In this document: positions 32,952 through 45,081 of the stretch, one piece after another
Position numbering within the stretch: position 1 is the stretch's first letter
Layout of the letters: each line of letters starts with the position of its first letter
Origin: Cerioporus squamosus
Taxonomy: Eukaryota > Basidiomycota > Agaricomycetes > Polyporales > Polyporaceae
DNA length: 64,000 nt
Assembly (NCBI GenBank): GCA_022592435.1
Contig: JABYQS010000002.1
Span: 806,001 to 870,000 of the forward strand
Reading direction: 5' to 3'
Notes under the pieces: model-generated
Seen by the model: only the letters and a program-made list of their open reading frames with translations
Told to the model about the DNA's origin: nothing
The model's database searches: none
Position numbers and translations under genes: made by a program

Positions 32952-33138
32952 GCAATACATGGAACCACTGTGGCGTGTATAACTAGCGGAGCACGAAGTC
33001 GACAGACAGAAGGATGAAGTTGACATTCATCTTGAGAGCTCGCTGTATACGTACGTACGATTTACTCATGGCACATCGCAGCTCGCTTGTTGCATGCATC
33101 CTGACAAATGAAATACGAGTATGTACTTCCAAACTGAG

Positions 33139-34118
33139 CTATACTCCGGGATCAGTCCCCTCCTCGCGCACCCCGCCCGAAGTGATACGGATGAAGCGTG
33201 TTCCTACACGCTGCCCCTGCTCGGGCGAGTGTGTGATCCACACGATGGACTTCAGCTTCGAACTTGGCGACTTGACTTCTGCAGTAAGGTGCTTCTCAAC
33301 CTTGCTCGAGGACTCCGAGTCCAATGCCGACGTGGGTTCTGCAAGAGGGGGCGTCAGCTTGACCATCTCGAACGTCCGTGAGTGCAGCTGGTACGCGCCG
33401 TCTAGAAGCAAGATCTCCGCTGACGCTAACCCAACCGCGATTGCAAGCACGATGCGTTGCGCCTCTCCGCCGCTCAAGTTGGCCCACGACCGATCCCAGA
33501 GTTCCCGCTGTATCCCCCAAGACTCGGCGATAGCGAACGCTTCGTGCTGGGACACGTCTGGTTCCGAGGACCTGAGAGCGTCTGAAACTGCCGATGCTGC
33601 CTTAGAGGAAGCCGAGCTCGACTTGTGCACGCCGAAGGTATAGACAGTGGTGAGGAAGTCTCGTGGCGTCCCAGGTAGCATAGACGGCCGCTGCGGCACG
33701 TACATAACCCGAGTGCGGAAGGCGGGAATTCCTGGGATAGCCATCATGTGAGCATGCGATACACCTCGGACGCTAGGGGCGGTTGATCTGACCATAATGC
33801 TGTGGTTTCCTGCATGGCAGCGTTGTCAGAATAGCTCGCGGTTGACGCGCCCCGAACGGTACTCACTGGCCTCTATACAGAACCTCCCCCTCGTAGATGT
33901 TGAGGTGGGATATACATTTGAGTAGCGTTGACTTGCTGAGAGCATCCATCAGCTCAAATGTCACGGGAACTGGAGGAAACCTACCCGGAGCCGCTCTTTC
34001 CTTGAAGAACGAGAACATCGCCTTCGTTCAATACGAGGTTGACGTCAGTGAAGACAGGCTGTCCTTTCTCCTTGTACCATGCTGCATTCTTCAACTCAAG
34101 CATGGGATCGGTAGTCAT
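33139..34118 (-). CDS. Stand-alone ABC ATPase (FetA/STAR1-like nucleotide-binding subunit)
   Basis: Exons in transcript order are 33985-34118, 33867-33935, 33399-33799 and 33139-33338, giving 267 residues. One nucleotide-binding domain is complete: Walker A GKSGSGKST (residues 40-48), Q-loop YVPQRPSMLPGTP, signature LSGGE, Walker B ILLLDEPTSALD and H-loop THS. There are no membrane spans. A short single NBD resembles bacterial FetA (YbbL) and plant STAR1, which pair with a separate permease; the substrate here is unknown. Walker B is rebuilt only if 33339-33398 is removed as an intron with a GC donor (GCGCGT). Left in, the 60 nt would insert 20 residues between LLLD and EPTSALD. Confidence 0.85.
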
Positions 34119-34465
34119 GTTGTCGACGTGAGCTTTCAGACCGCTGTGCGCTCCCTGGCAACGTCGTGGTACTAAGTGACGAGTAGTAACGCGGACGTTC
34201 GGCCTGCGGCGGGAAGCTTGGAACACCATTCACTTTAGGCAGGTGACGTAGTTCACATGGCCGGTTGACGCTCAATGAATGTGGTTCCCGCCGAACTAAC
34301 TCCTTCGGCTGGTAAGCCATCCACAGTCGCGTCCGGGCATCTAGCTTATACCATTACTCGTGAAGATCTAAATGTGAGGTGTGGTAATACAGCATGAGGA
34401 GAGCAAGAAAGCATGGAGTCGATGCAGGGTATGTACAGTGCCGGCAATGCGAGGATATCCCTACA
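34119..34465. other. Intergenic region
   Basis: The 347 bp between the ABC ATPase start and the Eaf1 stop show nothing beyond short ORF shadows. They serve as the ABC promoter and the Eaf1 3' UTR. Confidence 0.6.
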
Positions 34466-34547
34466 CTACTGATGCGGGAAGTTCGGATTCTGAGGGTTCG
34501 AGGCATGAGCTGCAGCGTATTGCTGAGGTTGTTGCTGTTGTTGCTGT

Positions 34548-34591
<44 letters not shown>

Positions 34592-37500
34592 CTGCTGTTG
34601 TTGCTGCTGCTGTTGACGCATCTGCTGAGAGCGTCTCAATACTAATCAACACCGATGGTCCGCCAGCAACCTACCTGCGCCAGAAGGGCTTGTATCTGCT
34701 CCGGTGTTACCCGTCCTTGCAGGCTGTGTTGTAGATTCTGCATCTGCATGTAATATTGTGCCGCGGCCACGTTCGCCATGTTCGGCATGTGCAACAGAGG
34801 GTTCACCGGAACACCCTGAACAGGCTGACCGGGTACTGAAGGAGGCCGTTGAACAGCGTTGACGTTGGCGGGGCTGGCAGCGGGCAATGGAGGCGACTGC
34901 TGCGGAAGGCCGGGAGACGAGCTGGTCGCTCGAGCAGCGAAGGAAGGCGAGAGATGGGCTGCGCTGAGCGCCGGAGCGGCCGCAGTCAGTGCGGCGGAGG
35001 CGTTCGAGACGGGGGTAACCTGCGCGTGTCCTTGACCAGCCTGTGCTTGGGGTTGGGCCTGAGCCTGAGCCTGGGCTTGGGCTTGCATTTGCGCCTGTAA
35101 CGCACGAAGATTTGCCGCTTGCGTTGCTGAGATGTGTGGCGGAGACATCCGAGCACTGGCAAGGTGCGCGGCCATCCTCTGTTGTGACTGCGATATGCCA
35201 ACCTGGGGTTGTGCACGCATTTGCTGAGCGATCTGTGCCTGTGGGACCCCGTTCGCAGTTCTAGGTACGCCGTTCGGAGTCGATCCTGCCGGCAGCATCT
35301 GTGGGGGCTGCGGGGGCTGGCGGAGAGATAACCATGAGAACGTGCACACGACACGACACCATGTGTAACACGTACGGCATTTGGACCAACGCGTTGCTGT
35401 TGCTCTCGAATAGCGTGCTGTCGAGACAGTTCGTCATTCTTCCTGCTACGCATCAACAACTCGTGGGCATCTCTCGCCTCCTTGTCTGCCTTCATCCTAC
35501 TCAGCTCGGCTGGCGTATATTTTGGGAGTTTCATGAATTGACCATGGGTGTCGTGAACGACGGAAGTTTTCTGCCGCGGAGCAGCTGCACAGCACTGAGT
35601 CGTCATGCTCTCATAACGGCATCATGGGGGACGCACCATTGGACTTCTGCACGGCTTCTCTCCGCTTTGCCGCCTTACGCAGTGTATCGTGCATCACCGC
35701 ATGTCTACGACGCTTCCTAGGCTCATTCGGCATCGCAGAGTTCGCGGAACCGCTCCCAGAGGCGGTCATCGCTTGACTTGCAGTCCGCTTCCTGGTCGTC
35801 ATATGGGACGCGGAGGATGATGAGGCAGCAGCAGGACCATTCTCCTCTGCGGCTTCCGCCCGAGCCTGCGCACTGAACTTTTCCTTCCAGCGCTCCAGGC
35901 ACTCCCAAGGGGTGCGCTTGTCGGTCGAGATGGTGACGCGTGACGAATTGAACATGTCCGCGATAAGATTCCAGTTATACGGATACTTCTCCACCGCTTG
36001 CTTGAGGAGAGCATCTTCAGCTGGGGTCCACGCAATGGCCTCGTGGTGATGATCGGCGTTGCGTTTGCGGACGTCTCTGGGAGGCGCAGGGGCGAGCATA
36101 GGATGGCCAGTGGGTATGTTCGGCTTGTTCCCTGTACCTTCGAAGAGAGCTATGATGGCTGCTCAGCGACGTTAATTGGAAATCCACATAGAGAACGGCT
36201 CACAGCAGAGATTCTCGTCGATAGGACGAGCTGGAGGCACCTCCACATCGGCGAAGACCGGCGTCGGCTCGATGGGTGTCCATTGGCCGTCTTTGAAGTG
36301 AACAGCGGGCTTCACGGTACCGATAAGTGCAGGCTTCACGAACATGAACTTGTTCACAGGTACGATCTTGGTGTACGTTGCATCCTCAGCCCGTTTGTTC
36401 GGGTCGTCCTTGTCACTCTTCCTCTCCGACTTCTTCCGGATTTCGGTGTGCGGTGCCACGTCCAGCATACTATACGGCTGAAGGTCGGGGAAGATAGCAG
36501 CAAGGTCGTGAGGCGCGTGTGATGGCGTTGCGGCGACAACAGCCAGAGGGTCGTCGGTGGATAGCTCCGACATACTCTTCACAAGGTCGAGGTCGTCAAG
36601 GTCAACGAAGAGTTTGTCAACGTCAGAGTAGACGATGTGCTCCCGGACAGCAGCGAACTGGTTGATCTTGTGCTTCGTTTTCCCGTGCCCTCCTTCGCCG
36701 TCTCTACCTGAGGTACCCAAGACAGGGTTCTTGGAAGACGACTTCAGCCCGATATGAGACTCAGGAGCGCCTTGTGTCGACGTCGCGGGCTTTGCCGCCT
36801 CCGGCTGAGACGGCTTCTTCCCATCGACATCCATAGCGTTCTCGCCCTGGTCGCCAACACCACTTCTTCCCTTGAGCGCAGTCAGGTCCTCGATCTCTTC
36901 GAGTTTTGGCTTCAGAGTGACCCCGTCCGACTGCGAGTTCGACCCGTTCTCTTGTTCCTCGAGTTGCTGTAGAGCGTCCTCTAGCGCCGAAGCGGGCTCA
37001 AGGGAGTCGACCGCATCTTTGTCCTGCTCGTCCTCGCTCTCGTCATCAGACGCATAGCCGTCCAGGGGAGTGCCCGTCTCTCTGGACGACTGGGCGCCAT
37101 TCTCGTCCGCGTCTTGGGTGAAGGGTCCGTCACCTTGGTCACCTTCACTCGCGTCCGCCATCTCGGCGTCTTCTGTCGGCGGTCGTTTCCACAGAACGAC
37201 TATCCTTCGACGTACGCGCTCCTCGAACGAACCCGCGTCGTGCCACTCCACAACAGCATGAGCGAGAGTGTAAGCCAGCGCGAGCTTCCACCTGCGCTCT
37301 TCTCGGAAGTCTGTCCGCATCCATTTCTGCAACTGTTCGTCAGGTGTGGCCATGGACGAATGCCCTCCAACTCACCATCTCGTCCAGGAGATAGTCCCAG
37401 TGAGTCTTGTTCAGACCGCCAAGACCGCGTTGCTTCCTGGGCTGTCGGAAACTCCACGCCTCGCCTTCTTTGAGCTTCTCGATGCGCTCAAACACGCGAA

Positions 37501-39058
37501 TGAGGCGCAGCTCTGTTATACCCACCTATATTTCGCCAGACGAGTTGAGAACACCGACTAATGACCTTAAGCATACAAACTTACCGACCAGTCCCGGGTA
37601 CTCAATGCTTTAGACGCCTTAGCTAATCTCGTGTGCACCGGATTTGCCTTCAGGACGGCGGCCCACTTGTTTAGAGGCATCGGCTGCCACTCTTTGACTT
37701 CTCCCTTGTCTCGTTTGCGTTTCGACAGCTTACGACGGGAGAACTCAATAGGGAGCAGGTTCATCGGAGGCAGCGGGTATGGTGGGTCAGGACCAAAGGG
37801 TGCTGGGGGCTCAGAAGATTCCTCAAACGTCATGAGCTCGTCCGCGCCGGGAGCAAATGAGTAGGAGATTGACGGCTCGAGAGCGGGGAGAGGGATGGAG
37901 TAGTCGATGACAGGCAGATGGTCCTCGACATCAGCGGGTGCGGGAGATGACCGAGGCTGAGAAGGACCGAGGATGTCCATGATCTGGTCTTCGCTGCGTT
38001 CCTTGGAAATCCGGGTGGGCGCTGAGACTGCCGGCGTCCAGGACTGCATCTCTTCAGTAGGTAATGAGGTAGCTTCCTGCGTCTGCGTTCCGCTGTCCTC
38101 CATTACTTCGTCATCCAGCGGTTCCGCTTTGACGGCGCTCGTCTCATCCTGAGCGAGGCGCGAGGCGGGGGTCGGAGAGCGCTCTTCTCGCGGTTGTGAC
38201 AACCTGGGAGCAGATGGTTCTCGCGTAGTTACCAGCGGCGAAGGCGTGGCAGCAGACTCTTGGACAGCGGGAACATAAGGAGGTGTCGGGAGACGTTCTG
38301 GCGCAGGAGATGCTCTCTCAGGTCGAGGGAGCTCCGTCAGACTTGGCTCTTCGTGAGTGGGTACAGGAGACTGCGGTGCCGTTTGCGGTTCCTGAGAGGA
38401 TTCGGGAGACGACATATCCTGTGACACGACCGGCTCTACTGGGGGAACCTGAGGTTGCTCGACGGGCGGAGCGGGAACTGTCTCGTCAACCTCCATGAGA
38501 ACGTCGGGCTGAGAGCTCTCGGCGTCACGCGGCCTTCCCTCCTCTTCGCGCGCCTCAGTGGGAGGAGAGGCGGGAGGCTCGGACATCGGCGAGTCCAAGA
38601 CTACATGGGCGCGGTTCCGAGCGACTTCTGGCGCGAGTTGTAGCTCGGGTCCCCCAACTGGGGAGTATTCCGGGGGAGTGTCATGTAGCGCGACCTCGTC
38701 TTCCAACAAGTTCGCAATGTGGCCCGTCTCTGGACTAAGCGCAGATGTGAGCACGTCCGCTCGTCCGGGGGACAAAGGAAGGTATGATCGAGTACTCACT
38801 ACTTCTGCAGGTCGAACCTCTCCAGGAAGCTCTGTAAGCCATCCCCAACGTCGTCTTCCGTGCTAATCACAGAACCGAGATTGTCCCGCTTCTGTATGAG
38901 ATGGTACATTTCGCGAAGCAGTTCATTCCGGCGCTTGCTGATTTGCCTGCTATGTGTATGAGAGGTGGTTTCGGCAAGGGAGGAATCGGGACCAACTGCA
39001 ACTGCATCACGCGCGCTTCCACAAGGGACGCCGCAGAGTTCTCAGCGGAAAGGGCCAT
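34466..39058 (-). CDS. EAF1: Chromatin modification protein Eaf1/Vid21 (NuA4 scaffold; HSA and SANT domains)
   Basis: Platform subunit of the NuA4 histone acetyltransferase complex. Exons in transcript order are 39015-39058, 38803-38949, 37585-38734, 37376-37525, 36204-37326, 35637-36149, 35376-35584, 34675-35316 and 34466-34624, giving 1,378 residues in phase. The N-terminal block has RNELLREMYHLIQKRDN. A long acidic Pro/Glu/Ser-rich region follows. The HSA domain has [24 protein letters not shown] and a SANT/Myb domain has WTPAEDALLKQAVEKYPYNWNLIADMF ... WECLERWKEKF. The C-terminus is Gln/Ala/Pro-rich and ends in a run of about 29 Gln. The first intron (38950-39014) needs a GC donor (GCGCGT). 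The 49-nt intron before KWMRTDF was preferred over a 43-nt option because it restores the HSA motif. Confidence 0.9.
34525..34617 (-). repeat. CAG/CAA polyglutamine tract in Eaf1
   Basis: The last Eaf1 exon is almost entirely mixed CAG and CAA codons (about 29 Gln after MR). Interruption by CAA suggests a moderately stable tract. It is seen on the plus strand as a CTG/TTG run. Confidence 0.85.
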
Positions 39059-39833
39059 GTTTCAGTGTGTGAGAAAGACCGGTGTGCGGAGGGTATGTGA
39101 CAGAATTGCGGGGAAGTCGCGTGTGTGGCTGAAGACTTGGCTTGAGGTGGGCGCGATTGGAACCTCTCCAGTGTGGGCGAACAGAAAGACAAGAGCTCGG
39201 TGGGTACAGCTAGGCTCGGACAACGGTCCCAGAGAGTCGCGAGAAGGGAAGGAGCGATATGTAGTCACGAAGGAGGAGGAGAGGGTAGAGGTCCAAGGTC
39301 AAGAGGAGGTTCGGCAACGCCCGAGACGGTGCTGTTCCACATATGGCATCTCTCTAAGTTCCATATCTTCCCACGCTACCATGGTTGACCATAACCAACC
39401 CTCCCGTTCAAGTTTGCGTGCGTATCGACGGGGTGTCATTGTCGCCACGCGAGGGATCGAGGACAAAGGCGCAATAAGGACTGCTGCATCCACCTCGCAG
39501 CATTCGGTGGGCGAGAACGCAGCGTAGCCGATGAGCACATGCGTAATAATTATCAGTGCGACTCTGCAGCCTCCGATGTGGCAACCGCGCGCAGTCATGG
39601 CATCTCACTAAGTGGTAACTACGGGTATCGATAACGAAAACTGCATCTGTACAAACGAATGGGGGTGCGACGTGAGAGACGGATGATGCTGACAGAGGAC
39701 CAGGACCCATGACCACCACGGTGAGTTATAGAAGAGCATAGTTTATGAGCGTCCACGACGAAGACCAAATGAGATCTCCATGTGCCCCCGCAAATCCCAT
39801 GTACGGCAACCAACCGAAACCTTACGACTCGTA
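39059..39833. other. Intergenic region
   Basis: The 775 bp contain the Eaf1 promoter and the Smi1 3' UTR. Open frames (for example the plus-strand frame across 38901-39527) mix Eaf1 antisense and non-coding sequence without domains. Confidence 0.6.
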
Positions 39834-41934
39834 TTACTGCTTCGAATCCGTGGATGCAACAGAGTCTGTTCTCCGCTTCCCGCCTCCGAGCTTCCCGAGC
39901 TTCTTCAGGTTGGACGAGATACTGCTCTTGTTCCGTGCGTGCTTCTTGCTGGCCGTCGATGCTTTCGAATCCACAGACTTGATAGATGCGACCTCCGCTG
40001 CCGCCTCGGCTTCCAGCTCGGCCTCCGGCTCATCTACCAACACGCCGTCGGCTTGAAGAGGGTCCTCCGACGTGCCGGACACGCCGCCGCCTCCGATTAG
40101 ACGGATCGTGGTATCGGGGTCCTGATGTGACGAAGCATCCGCAGCATCAACCAGGACGGGTGAATCTTCCGACTTCACCGAAGTCTCCGAGTGTGATGGT
40201 CCTGCGAGCGTCGTATCGTCCACGAGCAGGTCGGGCACCGGAGGTGGCAGCTCCACGGGATGCGCTTCAGGCGAGTCGATAAGAGTTGGCTGGGTCTGCA
40301 GCGTGAGCTTAGGAGATGGTGACCGTGACCTTGCTTTCCGAGGTGGTACTGTCGTGAGAGGAACAGTGGACACCGAACCTGTCACAATCGGATTGCCTTC
40401 GATGTCATTTTGCAGCGGGAACTCGCCGGTCTCGTCCTCGGGCGTAAGGTTACTCGGGGAAGGGAGGTCGACAGGCATGGGAGCTGGAGGCTTAGTGACG
40501 GAGATCGTGGGCAGTTGCCGTGCAGCGGAGAAGTTGGTAACGTTCCCTAATGGTGTCGGCAAAGAGGACTCGTCCAGCACAGACGTCTCCTTCTCCTCGT
40601 CGTTCACTGATATTGGCACTGCCGTATCAGCCGTGCTCGAGGAGGCACCGACTTGCAGAGGCTCCAGGGAGGGTTTCTCCTATACCAGCATTGTAGCAAC
40701 GTAGATGGAGAGATAAACCCAATGCACGCACCTTGCCCTTCTCCATTAAGGGTTGTAAAACGCTCTCTGGCACGATGCCAGCATCTATCCATCGCCGCAC
40801 GCTCTTGTCCGCCCAAGCCTCAAGGACGTTCCAACCCTTGTACTCCCCGGCCAACCGCAATCCGGCTGTACCTGCATCCCCACCAGTATCCCCCTGCCCC
40901 CCACCGACGCCGTCGAAGAAGTAGCCCTCGTACCCAATGGAATCCTCACTTCCATCGCTCCCTTCATGACCAGAGCCCAACTCGAAACCCTCTCCGCTCT
41001 CCAGGTCCTCGACGAAGCCGGCCATGAACTTCGCCCACCCACCAGGGCCGTCTCCGCGCCACATCACGACCTTCGTGTCGAAGTCGCGTCCGAAGACGAT
41101 CACTTGGCCGACCGCGCCGCCCTCTCCAGGGTTCATGTCGATGCCCAGGTAGTTCCCCGCCTTGTCCGCGATGAGCGGAATCCAACCGCGACACGAGTAC
41201 TCCTTTCGGACCCATCCGGCGGGAATCGAGTCCATGAGTTCCCTGAGAGCAGCATTCGCACCTGTTGCTGGGTCGTCGTCGACCTCGCGCCAGAACCTCC
41301 ACTCCTCCAAGACGTCCTCGAGCGGGAGCAGCGTAAGCCCGAAGAAGAGACCCTCGGAACACCCCGCAGAGCTCTCCGGCTCCTGTCCGTCCACGCACAG
41401 ATACGACTCCCTCACCGGCTGCGGGAGCGAGAACCCAAACGCCATCTCGATTTGCGCCAAGTCCTGCGGGAGGATTCCGTAATTGAGAGTGTCGCCGAGC
41501 TCTGGGTATTCGCGCTCGAGCCACTGCCGGAGCCGGTTCCAGGTGTTCGAGAGCGGCGGGTATGGATGCCCAGCCCCCGCGACGGGGTTGTGCAGCGGGA
41601 GGATCGACGTCGGCTTTGGTCCCACAGCGCTGCGCACATTGGTTCCCGGTTAGCATCACCGCAATCAAGGACGTGTGTTGTCCACAGAAGACGGAGATAC
41701 GTACGAGCTGGGGACGTCGTAGTAGGGTCCCGACGGGGAGGAAGGGGGGTATGAATAGGCTGTAGACGGTGTATACTGGCTGGCTGCGATGGCACTACCG
41801 TCGAAAGCGTCGGGGTGCGCAGACTGGCTCGGGGAGGATGTCGGAAGGCTGAACGCCTCATGGGTCGACGTCATGGCCCTGCGGTTGGTAGTCCGAGTGT
41901 TTTTGGAGCCAAAAAGGTTTGCGAGCCAGCTCAT
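39834..41934 (-). CDS. KNR4: Smi1/Knr4 cell-wall assembly regulator (SUKH domain)
   Basis: Links cell-wall integrity signalling and glucan synthesis in yeast. Exons in transcript order are 41705-41934, 40732-41629 and 39834-40679, giving 657 residues. The N-terminus is a Ser/Tyr/Pro-rich disordered arm. The SUKH core shows NTWNRLRQWLEREYPELGDTL, LAQIEMAFGFSLPQPVRESY, GLFFGLTLLPLEDVLEEWRFW, GWIPLIADKAGNYLGIDMNPG and VIVFGRDFDTKVV. The C-terminal third is acidic and Ser/Pro/Thr-rich with a final basic SSNLKKLGKLGGGKRR patch. All phases agree. Confidence 0.94.
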
Positions 41935-42416
41935 GGTGGAAGAGAGCCAGTAAAGCAGGCCAGGACAGCAAAGCGGTAGGTGATGTAGAAGCAGGTGGTG
42001 GAGCCAAAAGAACCGGCGCGCTTGGGCGAAGCGCTAACTGTCGGGTTGGCAGGCGAGAATCAAGACGTATGCTGCGGATCGCTGTTTGCCAGAGTCGCTG
42101 TGCGCAACGGAGGGCGGCGTGCGGGCTGCGAGATTGGAGACGACGATGGGGGAGAGGCAGAATGGGCGTCGGGCGACACTTGGCAGAAGCTTGTGCAGGC
42201 TAGGGGACCCAGACTGAGACAGGGCGCATGAAACATATCACGGTGACGATACCCGCAGGCGCCCAGTTGCGGGCCTGCGCCCGGCCCTTCCGGGCGAGGC
42301 CCCGGTCGTCAGCGCGCAAGCGATAGCAAGCTTAGTGTTACTGTACACGATGCATTAGAATGTCCCAGTGCTCCCGTATAATAATACAATGCTAATCTAC
42401 GTTAAGCTAGACACGC
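41935..42416. other. Intergenic region with tandem GC-rich hairpins
   Basis: The 482 bp between the Smi1 start and the SCOT-1 stop contain no gene. Two adjacent perfect inverted repeats are present: CGCAGGC/GCCTGCG (about 42254-42279) and CGCCCGG/CCGGGCG with a 5-nt loop (42278-42296). Confidence 0.6.
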
Positions 42417-44539
42417 TCAGAACGTCGCGAGCGAGCTGGAGACCTTGAAGTCGCACGCAGTCTTGGCCCGGAGCTCGTCCAGCGTCACGCCCTCAGCGAT
42501 GTCAGTCAGTTCCAGCTCCCCGGCCGCGCGGTCGACCTTGAACACAGCCAAGTCCGTCACGATGAGGCTCACGGCGCGAGCACCGGTCAAGGGCAGGGAG
42601 CACTCCCGGACGATCTTGGGCGCGCCGTCTTTTGCAACGTGCTGCATCGTCACGATGACCTTCGTCTTGTCGGGGTTGGAGACGAGGTCCATGGCACCAC
42701 CGATACCTGCAGGTAGTCGTCAGCGCAACATCTTGTACTCAGCAGGAGGCGCAACATACCCTTGACAAGCTTGCCCGGGATCATAAAGTTCGCGATATCA
42801 CCGGCCTGTGAGACTTGCATGGCCTATAATGCAGGCGGTGTGAGCGTGCCATTATGAGAATACCACGATGACTACGTACACCAAGGCAGGTCACATCCAT
42901 GTGTCCGCCACGGATCATGTTGAACGACTCCGCAGAATCTGATCGACGGTTTAGTACCTGACCACGGACACAGCAGTCCGTTACCACTTACCGAAAGTCG
43001 ACGCGCCGGGGAGCAGCGTGCTGGTCTCCTTACCAGCGTTGATGATATCTCTGAGAAAGATATCAGACGCGGTGTCGGCGAACAGAAAGAATCAACTTAC
43101 GCATCAACCTGGTCGGGCGTGGGGTAGGGACCCATGCCAAGGATACCATTCTCGCTCTCAAGCCAGACCTTGATGGAGGGATCCAAGTGTTCAGGGATGA
43201 GGGTAGGAACGCCCACACCGAGGTTTACGTAGAAGCCGTCGCCGATCTCGCGTGCTGCACGCTTCGCGATCTTATGACGCCAGTCCTTGCTAGCCTTGTC
43301 GTTACTCTCCGCAGGGTTAGTGTCCTTGGCTTGCGCATCCTTGCTGGGTGCGAGCTTCACGACCTCGATCGACTTGGGCTCAGTCGCCTTAACGATGCGA
43401 TCCACGTAGACACCAGGTACGTGGATAGCGTTAGGTGACAGAGATCCGACTGGACTGTAGGGAGGAGTTAGCTCCGGTCAGGGGGTAGCATGCAAACGAA
43501 CATACACAATCTCCTCCGCCTCGACAATGGTGAGCTTGGCGTTGCGAGCCATGACGCCGTTGTAGTTGTTCGCGGTATATCTGAACACCAAGTTCCCGAC
43601 TTCGTCGGCCTTCCACGCGTGGACGAACGCGACGTCGCCGGCGATAGCAGGCTCCATGATGAACCGCCGACCATTGAAGATGCGGGCCTCCTTCTGGTTG
43701 CCGGGAATCATGACACCAGCTTTCATACCGCCAGGGTTGTAACGAATCGGAATGCCGCCGGACTCAACAGCGGTATTCGCGCCGGTGGGCGTGAAGACAC
43801 ATGGCTCCCCGGACGCGTGCGCATGAAGACGAGCAACAAGAGTACCTTGAGGAACGAGTTCGATGCCGACATCACCATTGAGGTAGGCAGACTCGAGGTA
43901 CTTGTTCCTGCAAGTTCACAAACGTCAGACTGAACTGTAAGGGAAGCGTTGGATATCCCCGCTCTCATCCTCGCTGCGATGTCGCATTCTCGCGAGAATT
44001 CACAGCGTTCGAGGGACGCTCGGGGAAATGGACAGACACACACCCTCCCAAGTAAGAGATCATGACCGTATCAAGTTGCTTCGACTTGATCAGTTTCACT
44101 AAATACATCAGGTGTGAGTATCCGCGCAAAAGGAGCGACCGGAAAGCCTTCGGAATCAACGGCTTGCGGGAAGACGTACCAAGACCGTGGTCACCTGCAC
44201 CCGCGTTGTTCGAAATAGCGGTGAGGTTCTTGACTTCGGGTCGCTTTGTGAGCGCAGTGATGAGGGTTTCTGGGATGCCACAGAGTCCGAACCCTATCCC
44301 CAGCCATCAGCTCGCCGTGCCTGCAGAGCGATTGCTCAACGCAACACACCTCCTGAAAGAATGGTGTCTCCTGACTTGACGTCCTTGAGTGCCTCGTCCA
44401 CCGAGTCCCAGACCTTGGTTTTCCTCGGTCGCGGGGCATGGGCGACGACGGAGTAGTACCGTATCCGCGCAGCGAGCACGATGCGGCTGCTGCTGTGCGA
44501 ACGAGGAATGGCAAGCGCACGAGCTCTGAGGGCCAACAT
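42417..44539 (-). CDS. Succinyl-CoA:3-ketoacid CoA-transferase, tandem copy 1
   Basis: Mitochondrial enzyme that moves CoA between succinyl-CoA and acetoacetate. Exons in transcript order are 44350-44539, 44180-44293, 44044-44098, 43506-43907, 43101-43454, 42992-43050, 42880-42938, 42760-42823 and 42417-42706, giving 528 residues. An Arg/Ala/Ser-rich presequence (MLALRARALAIPRS) precedes [22 protein letters not shown]. Other motifs: [31 protein letters not shown] and [14 protein letters not shown], whose Glu in S-E-N-G is the family's CoA-linked nucleophile. [27 protein letters not shown] follows. It differs from copy 2 in the GLVKLIKSKQLDTVMISYLGG segment. An intron splits that segment (44099-44179), and another (42707-42759) is absent from copy 2. 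Confidence 0.94.
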
Positions 44540-45081
44540 GGTGAATATGCTGGAGATGTGGCCAAGTGGGACGTGGGGTATGCCAGGGACCGGGAGCCAG
44601 AAGGGTGGGGAACGCGGGGTAAGGTGGAGAGAAGGCCGCGAACGCTGCTGACGGAGGTTATATATGAGCAGCCCGCGCGACCGAGTGCTCGGGTGGCTCT
44701 TCCGGCGGATTTCCGTGGTCTAGTGTCGCTGCCATATCCGACGAACGAATAATCGACCGTCGACGTTTGCGAGGCGGAGTATGCAGCGATTCGGCCGGGT
44801 TCGTGCGCCCTGCCGGCGCTCTCCGCCGGTCCAGCCAATCACAGCCCACGCAATCCAGGCCCCCCGCATTCAGGCAGAACGGTCCTTGTTCCGTCACTCG
44901 TCCGTCCGTATCTCATGAGCACCGTCCTCCCCACATCCTCGCGATCGTCTGCGGGGTAGTCAACAGGCAGTCACCTGCCGCCGGCTACGGGTGCGTGGGG
45001 GATCCATGCGAACAGATGAGAACCAACGCGGCATCGGACGGTATCCGTAGGTCAGATACGAAGCGTCATAGATGTCGTACT
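44540..45081. other. Intergenic region between tandem SCOT genes
   Basis: The 542 bp carry the copy 1 promoter and the copy 2 3' UTR. A minus-strand TATA-like element is at 44658-44664, about 120 bp upstream of the copy 1 ATG. No gene is seen. Confidence 0.6.
44658..44664 (-). promoter_or_regulatory. TATA-like box of SCOT copy 1
   Basis: TATATAA on the minus strand lies about 119 bp upstream of the ATG at 44539. The position matches other TATA-like elements in this window. Confidence 0.45.

Noticed and set aside
33735..33764. About 33-nt intron in the ABC ATPase before GIPAFRTRV
   Set aside because: Too short for this genome's minimum. The segment is stop-free and in frame, so it is kept as coding.
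34381..34645. Leu- or Ala/Val-repeat ORFs on the plus strand
   Set aside because: Antisense shadows of the Eaf1 polyglutamine tract.
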